Shown here: piece after piece, positions 59,777-64,000 of the stretch
Position numbering within the stretch: position 1 is the first letter of the stretch
How the letters are laid out: each line of letters starts with the position of its first letter
NCBI RefSeq assembly: GCF_038405225.1
Contig: NZ_CP151657.1
Location: 124,001 to 188,000 of the forward strand
DNA from: Arthrobacter citreus
Lineage (GTDB): Bacteria > Actinomycetota > Actinomycetes > Actinomycetales > Micrococcaceae
Length of the DNA: 64,000 bases
Reading direction: 5' to 3'
Made by a program: the position numbers and the translations under genes
The notes under the pieces: model-generated
Told to the model about the DNA's origin: nothing
Seen by the model: only the letters and a program-made list of their open reading frames with translations
Databases searched by the model: none

Positions 59777-61219
59777 TCAACCCTGCCCCAGACCGATCCG
59801 GCGCACATGCAGCGCCAGGTACAGGTGCACGCGGTCCGCCGTGACGGCCGGATCGTAACCGGTGAGCTCGGTGATTTGTCCAAGCCGGTAGCGCACGGTG
59901 TTCCGGTGCAGCCCCAGGGCATCGGCCACCGCGGCCACGGAGCCGTTCAGCGCCAGATACTGCTCCAAGGTCTCCAGCAGCTTGGCGTCGTGAATGGCGT
60001 CGAAGCCCGTCAGGGGATCCAGCGCCTCGGCCGCCAGATCCGCCAGCGGAACATCGGCCCCGGACATCAGCAGCGAGGTGAGGCTCAGCCGTTCAGGCTC
60101 ATTGATGCCCTGCCCGCGCTGCAGGGATTCCTTGGCCTCGAAATAGCTCCACCGCAGCCCGGCAGGTTCGGTGTAGGAGCCGCCGAAGCCAATCTTCGCG
60201 GTGAGCCCGGTGCCGTAGAGATAGTCGGCAAGGATCCGTGCCAGTGCGGCGCCGTCGCCCTCGGCCAACACGATCACCAGGCGGCCATCGACGACGGCGG
60301 TTGCGGCGCCGTCGAACTCCGCCGGCAGCGGCAGGGTGGGCAGCGAGCGGACCTGGCCGGAGGCAACCTCCACCAGAAAGGTCAGCTGCCGCCGGGCAGT
60401 GGAGATTCCGGCGCCCAGCAGCCGCAGTGACGCATCACTGCCGGTCAGGCGTCCGGCCACGACGTCGGTGAGCAGCTGTCCGGTGACGGCGCGGTCGCGG
60501 GAGCGCCGGCGGGCCTGGTTGCTCAGTTCCACGCTGATCAGGCTTTGTGCGTAGGCGACGATATCCGGGCGCAGGTACGGTTCCGTGATCACCAGGGTGC
60601 AGCGGTCCCGCAGCCCGGTCGCGATGGGAATGCGGTGCCTGGAACCGGCCGCAGCCCCCGCACCGCCGTCCGCATCGACATCGGTGGCGAACACCCTGGC
60701 CCCGTACTGGTACAGCGCCACGCTGTTGCCCAGCAGGACGGATAACTCCTGCAGCAGTCCCGGCAGGCCGTTGCCGCCAAGCAGCGCCCCGGCGAGGGAC
60801 TGATGCGCGGCCAGCAGTTCCTGCAGCTGGGTGACGTGGTCGGCGGACAATGCGTCGGCGACCATCTTGCCCAGGGCCACAAACGGAGTTTCGTACGGCA
60901 CCTCGAACACCGGCAGGCCGAGGCCATCAGCGGCGTCGATCAGGGCGGCGGGCACCTTGGCATGGCTCAGTCCGGTGCCGAAGCCAATGGCCACCGCCCC
61001 GGCACGGTGCACGCTGTCCACAAAACTGCGCTGCACGGCCACGGTGCGCTGCCGCAGTCCGGTGGTCAGCACCACTTCGCCGCCGCCCAGGAACGGAAAG
61101 GGATCCTCAAGCTCGGTCACGGCCACCCAGTGCAGGGGAGCGGCGGCCGCGGGGACGGTGCCGTGCAGGCGCAGGTCCAGTCCCGGGGCGGCCAGCAGGT
61201 CGGAAAGGTAGATCGGCAT
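59777..61219 (-). CDS. PucR-family transcriptional regulator
   Basis: A 480-residue regulator. The N-terminal PucR domain reads YLSDLLAAPGLDLRLHGT...HWVAVTELEDPFPFLGGGEVVLTTGLR. A GGDEF-like central domain follows, and the C-terminal HTH_30 is LEQYLALNGSVAAVADALGLHRNTVRYRLGQITELTGYDP. It is divergent from the aldehyde dehydrogenase and transaminase genes. PucR-type activators are known for gab operons in actinobacteria, so activation of putrescine/GABA use is likely. Confidence 0.92.
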   Translation of the reverse strand: MPIYLSDLLAAPGLDLRLHGTVPAAAAPLHWVAVTELEDPFPFLGGGEVVLTTGLRQRTVAVQRSFVDSVHRAGAVAIGFGTGLSHAKVPAALIDAADGLGLPVFEVPYETPFVALGKMVADALSADHVTQLQELLAAHQSLAGALLGGNGLPGLLQELSVLLGNSVALYQYGARVFATDVDADGGAGAAAGSRHRIPIATGLRDRCTLVITEPYLRPDIVAYAQSLISVELSNQARRRSRDRAVTGQLLTDVVAGRLTGSDASLRLLGAGISTARRQLTFLVEVASGQVRSLPTLPLPAEFDGAATAVVDGRLVIVLAEGDGAALARILADYLYGTGLTAKIGFGGSYTEPAGLRWSYFEAKESLQRGQGINEPERLSLTSLLMSGADVPLADLAAEALDPLTGFDAIHDAKLLETLEQYLALNGSVAAVADALGLHRNTVRYRLGQITELTGYDPAVTADRVHLYLALHVRRIGLGQG

Positions 61220-61375
61220 GGAGCAACTATAGAGCCCCGGTTATTGGGCGGGTGCACAGTTACGGTCCAATACTCTTGTCGTTTCGCCCCTTTGGAACGG
61301 AGGGTTCACCGCCTAGGTTAGGAACAAAGCTCCGGACGCTGCCGTCCGGACTTCCCCTCCCGAAAGGACAGTGCC

Positions 61376-62806
61376 ATGGCGCAGACGCTGCAGAACTTTA
61401 TTAACGGAGAATTCGTCCAGGCCCGGGGAACCGAGCAGTTGGAAATCGTGAACCCCGTCAACGGGGAAGTGGTGGCCTCCTCGCCGGTGTCCGTGCAGGC
61501 CGACGTCGACGCCGCCATGGCCGCCGCCGCCGCTGCCTTTAAGACGTGGAAGCGGACCACGCCGTCGGAGCGGCAGCTGATGCTGCTCAAGCTTGCCGAC
61601 GCGCTGGAGGCCAACTCCGACGAACTGGTGGAGGCCCAGCACCGCAACACCGGCCAGGTCCGTTCGATCATTGCAGCCGAGGAAGTGGCGGTTGGCGCGG
61701 ACCAGCTGCGCTTTTTTGCCGGCGCCGCCCGGCTGCTGGAGGGCAAGGCCGCCGGGGAATACCTGGAGGGGCACACTTCCTTTGTCCGCCGCGAGCCCAT
61801 CGGCGTGGTTGCACAGGTGACCCCGTGGAACTACCCGCTGCTGATGGCCATCTGGAAGATTGGGCCCGCCCTGGCCGCGGGCAACACCGTGGTGCTCAAG
61901 CCCTCCGACACCACCCCGGAATCCACCCTGGTGCTGGCCCGCCTGGCCGGGGAGATCTTCCCCGCCGGCGTCCTGAACATCGTCCTGGGCACCGGGGTAA
62001 CCGGGGCCGCCATGGTGGAGCATCCCACCCCCGGACTGGTCTCCATCACCGGCTCCGTCCGTGCCGGCATCGCCGTCGCATCGGGCGCCGCGAAGACGCT
62101 CAAGCGGGCGCACCTGGAATTGGGCGGCAAGGCTCCGGCCGTGGTCTTCGCTGATGCGGACCTGCAGAAAACCGCCGAAGCCGTGGCCGAGTTCTCCTTC
62201 TTCAACGCCGGCCAGGACTGCACGGCCATCACCCGGGTGCTGGTGGAGGAGTCCGCGCAGGAGGACTTCGTTGCCGCCCTGGTGGCCCACACCAAGACGC
62301 TCGAAACCGGACACGAGGACGACGAGGCCAACTACTTTGGCCCGCTGAACAACATCAACCACTTCAACGCCGTCAACGCCGTCATCGACTCGCTGCCGGA
62401 GCACTGCAGCATCGCCACCGGCGGCAGGCGCGCCGGTGCCAAGGGCTTCTTCTTTGAGCCCACGGTGATCACCGGTGCCCGCCAGGACGACGACGTTGTG
62501 CAGAAGGAAACCTTCGGGCCGGTCATCACGGTGCAGACCTTCATCAGCGAGGACGAGGCCGTGGAAATGGCCAACGACGTCGAATACGCCCTGGCATCCT
62601 CCGTCTGGACCTCAAACCACGGCCGCGCGATGCGCCTGGCCCGGGACCTGGACTTCGGGGCCGTGTGGATCAACACGCACATCCTACTCACGGCCGAAAT
62701 GCCGCACGGCGGGTTCAAGAGCTCCGGCTACGGCAAGGACCTTTCCATGTACGGCGTGGAGGACTACACCCGGATCAAGCACGTCATGACATCGCTGGAC
62801 GCATAG
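61376..62806 (+). CDS. NAD-dependent aldehyde dehydrogenase (aminobutyraldehyde type)
   Basis: A 476-residue aldehyde dehydrogenase with GAAAGGA upstream. VAQVTPWNYPLLMAIWKIGPALAAGNTVVLKPSDTTP and ITGSVRAGIAVASGAAKTLKRAHLELGGKAPAVVFADADL are cofactor and active-site Glu regions; the catalytic Cys is in FFNAGQDCTAITR. LELGGKAP and the GQDCTA loop are typical of gamma-aminobutyraldehyde dehydrogenases (PatD/PuuC-like). It would make GABA for the next enzyme. Confidence 0.9.
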   Translation: MAQTLQNFINGEFVQARGTEQLEIVNPVNGEVVASSPVSVQADVDAAMAAAAAAFKTWKRTTPSERQLMLLKLADALEANSDELVEAQHRNTGQVRSIIAAEEVAVGADQLRFFAGAARLLEGKAAGEYLEGHTSFVRREPIGVVAQVTPWNYPLLMAIWKIGPALAAGNTVVLKPSDTTPESTLVLARLAGEIFPAGVLNIVLGTGVTGAAMVEHPTPGLVSITGSVRAGIAVASGAAKTLKRAHLELGGKAPAVVFADADLQKTAEAVAEFSFFNAGQDCTAITRVLVEESAQEDFVAALVAHTKTLETGHEDDEANYFGPLNNINHFNAVNAVIDSLPEHCSIATGGRRAGAKGFFFEPTVITGARQDDDVVQKETFGPVITVQTFISEDEAVEMANDVEYALASSVWTSNHGRAMRLARDLDFGAVWINTHILLTAEMPHGGFKSSGYGKDLSMYGVEDYTRIKHVMTSLDA

Positions 62807-62862
62807 TTTCCGGCATCACTGCATAACCCCAGACAACGAACACCGTTTTGAAAGGCACAACC

Positions 62863-64000
62863 ATGAGCATCCAGGCCGTCCCCGCGTTCCGGCTGGAACA
62901 GAGGCGCAGCATCAACGGCACCTTCCCGGGGCCGAAGTCCGTCGAACTGAACGCCCGCCGCGCCGCCGTGGTTGCCAAGGGCGTGGCCTCCTCGGTTCCG
63001 GTGTACGTGGCCGATGCCGACGGCGGCATCATCCGCGACGTGGACGGCAACTCCTTCATCGACCTGGGCTCGGGCATTGCCGTCACCAGCGTTGGCGCCT
63101 CGGATCCCGCCGTCGTGGACGCCGTCAAGGATCAGGTGGAGCACTTCACCCACACCTGCTTCATGGTCACCCCGTACGAGGGCTACATTGCGCTGGCTGA
63201 AAAGCTGCACGAGGTCACCCCCGGGGACCACGAGAAGCGCACCGTGCTGTTCAACTCCGGCGCCGAGGCGGTGGAAAACGCGGTGAAGATTGCACGCTCG
63301 GCCACGGGCCGCGACGCCGTCGTCGCCTTTGACCACGCGTATCACGGCCGCACCAACCTCACGATGGGACTGACCGCCAAGGCCATGCCCTACAAGACCG
63401 GGTTTGGCCCGTTTGCCTCCGAGATCTACCGGATGCCGATGAGCTACCCGTACCGCGAGGAGAACCCGGAGATCACCGGCGCCGAAGCGGCGGACCGGGT
63501 CATCCTGGCCATCGAGAAGCAGATCGGCGCGGACCAGACCGCCGCCATTTTGATTGAACCGATCCAGGGCGAGGGCGGCTTCATTGTTCCGGCCGAGGGC
63601 TTCCTGCCGCGCCTGGCCGAATGGGCCAAGGCCAACGGCGTCGTCTTCATTGCCGATGAGGTGCAGTCCGGTTTCTGCCGCACGGGCGAGTGGTTTGCCG
63701 TGCAGCACGAGGGCGTGGTGCCGGACCTGCTGACCATGGCCAAGGGCATTGCCGGCGGGATGCCGCTGTCAGCGGTCACCGGCCGCGCCGAACTGCTCGA
63801 CGCCGTCCATCCGGGCGGACTTGGCGGTACCTACGGCGGCAACCCGGTGGCCTGTGCGGCCGCACTGGCGGCGATCAGCACCATGGAAACGCAGGATCTG
63901 GCCGGCAAGGCCCGCCGCATCGAGGAGATCTGCATGCCGCGCCTGCGCGCGCTGGCGGCCGAAACCGGCGTGATTGGCGAGGTGCGCGGCCGCGGGGCCA
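62863..64000 (+). CDS. gabT: 4-aminobutyrate transaminase, 3' end missing
   Basis: The first 379 residues of a class III PLP transaminase, cut by the window end; ATG 62863 follows GAAAGG. VRDVDGNSFIDLGSGIAVTSVG-like opening, FNSGAEAVENAVKIARSATGR, FDHAYHGRTNLTMGLTAKAMPYKTGFGPF, IEPIQGEGGF, IADEVQSGFCRTG and the PLP lysine in TMAKGIAGG are all present. It converts GABA to succinate semialdehyde, which links to the upstream aldehyde dehydrogenase. Confidence 0.95.
   Translation, partial: MSIQAVPAFRLEQRRSINGTFPGPKSVELNARRAAVVAKGVASSVPVYVADADGGIIRDVDGNSFIDLGSGIAVTSVGASDPAVVDAVKDQVEHFTHTCFMVTPYEGYIALAEKLHEVTPGDHEKRTVLFNSGAEAVENAVKIARSATGRDAVVAFDHAYHGRTNLTMGLTAKAMPYKTGFGPFASEIYRMPMSYPYREENPEITGAEAADRVILAIEKQIGADQTAAILIEPIQGEGGFIVPAEGFLPRLAEWAKANGVVFIADEVQSGFCRTGEWFAVQHEGVVPDLLTMAKGIAGGMPLSAVTGRAELLDAVHPGGLGGTYGGNPVACAAALAAISTMETQDLAGKARRIEEICMPRLRALAAETGVIGEVRGRGA

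Overview
The window is high-GC actinobacterial chromosomal DNA, most likely from Arthrobacter or a close relative in the Micrococcaceae. The signs are frequent GTG starts, strong G+C bias at third codon positions, a menaquinone locus (menD, menF, menG, a menJ-type reductase, a polyprenyl diphosphate synthase), EspR-like and CstR-type regulators, Tat-exported PhoX, and intergenic repeats built on GTGCAGAT/ATCTGCAC. No rRNA, tRNA, transposase, prophage or CRISPR array was seen. Genus-level placement is inference.

Layout. 1-4.3 kb: small membrane proteins, a PhoX-type phosphatase, and a small secreted protein followed by a two-helix membrane protein that has a second copy upstream, which looks like a bacteriocin/immunity arrangement. 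4.3-6.9 kb: HAD phosphatase, methyltransferase and luciferase-like oxidoreductase, with a tandem-repeat patch. 6.9-10.6 kb: a persulfide/sulfite detoxification locus (TauE-type exporter, rhodanese, MBL-rhodanese fusion, Cys-rich small protein) controlled by a divergent CstR-like repressor with three matching operators. 10.7-11.1 kb: a guanidine-III riboswitch in front of a Gdx/SugE exporter. 11.2-14.3 kb: a tightly coupled four-gene operon (ImmA/IrrE-type protease, MAB_1171c-like membrane protein, membrane-anchored alpha/beta hydrolase, EspR-like HTH protein) preceded by a perfect 26-bp palindrome. This is the best candidate for an undescribed system.

14.5-24.8 kb: a ten-gene catabolic cluster (LacI regulator, SMP-30 lactonase, two MFS transporters, SDR, BKACE, CoA-transferase A/B, thiolase, glycerate kinase). 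Its enzyme set matches the oxidative 2-deoxyribonate pathway: oxidation at C3, acetyl-CoA-dependent cleavage to glyceryl-CoA and acetoacetate, then entry as acetyl-CoA and phosphoglycerate. 24.8-27.7 kb: a methionine aminopeptidase with a divergent HTH protein, and an MFS exporter with a divergent TetR regulator. 27.7-34.7 kb: an FAD/Fe-S 2-hydroxyacid dehydrogenase and a TRAP-like permease, each preceded by the same GTAACATGTTAC palindrome, then GntR, formamidase and FmdB. 35-39.4 kb: two tandem, nearly duplicated BCCT transporters, each with its own related terminator.

39.5-47.8 kb: assorted membrane proteins, oxidoreductases and regulators (VOC protein, SDR lacking its catalytic Ser, MerR, YdcF, TetR with a divergent SDR). 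47.8-57.7 kb: menaquinone biosynthesis (menD; menF divergent from menG-menJ-polyprenyl synthase), interrupted by an amino-acid ABC transporter with two paralogous binding lipoproteins. 57.7-59.4 kb: HIT protein, SUKH-like protein and a glycolipid-binding-like protein. 59.5-59.7 kb: an intergenic repeat block. 59.8-64 kb: PucR regulator divergent from aldehyde dehydrogenase and GABA transaminase (putrescine/GABA use); the transaminase runs off the window.
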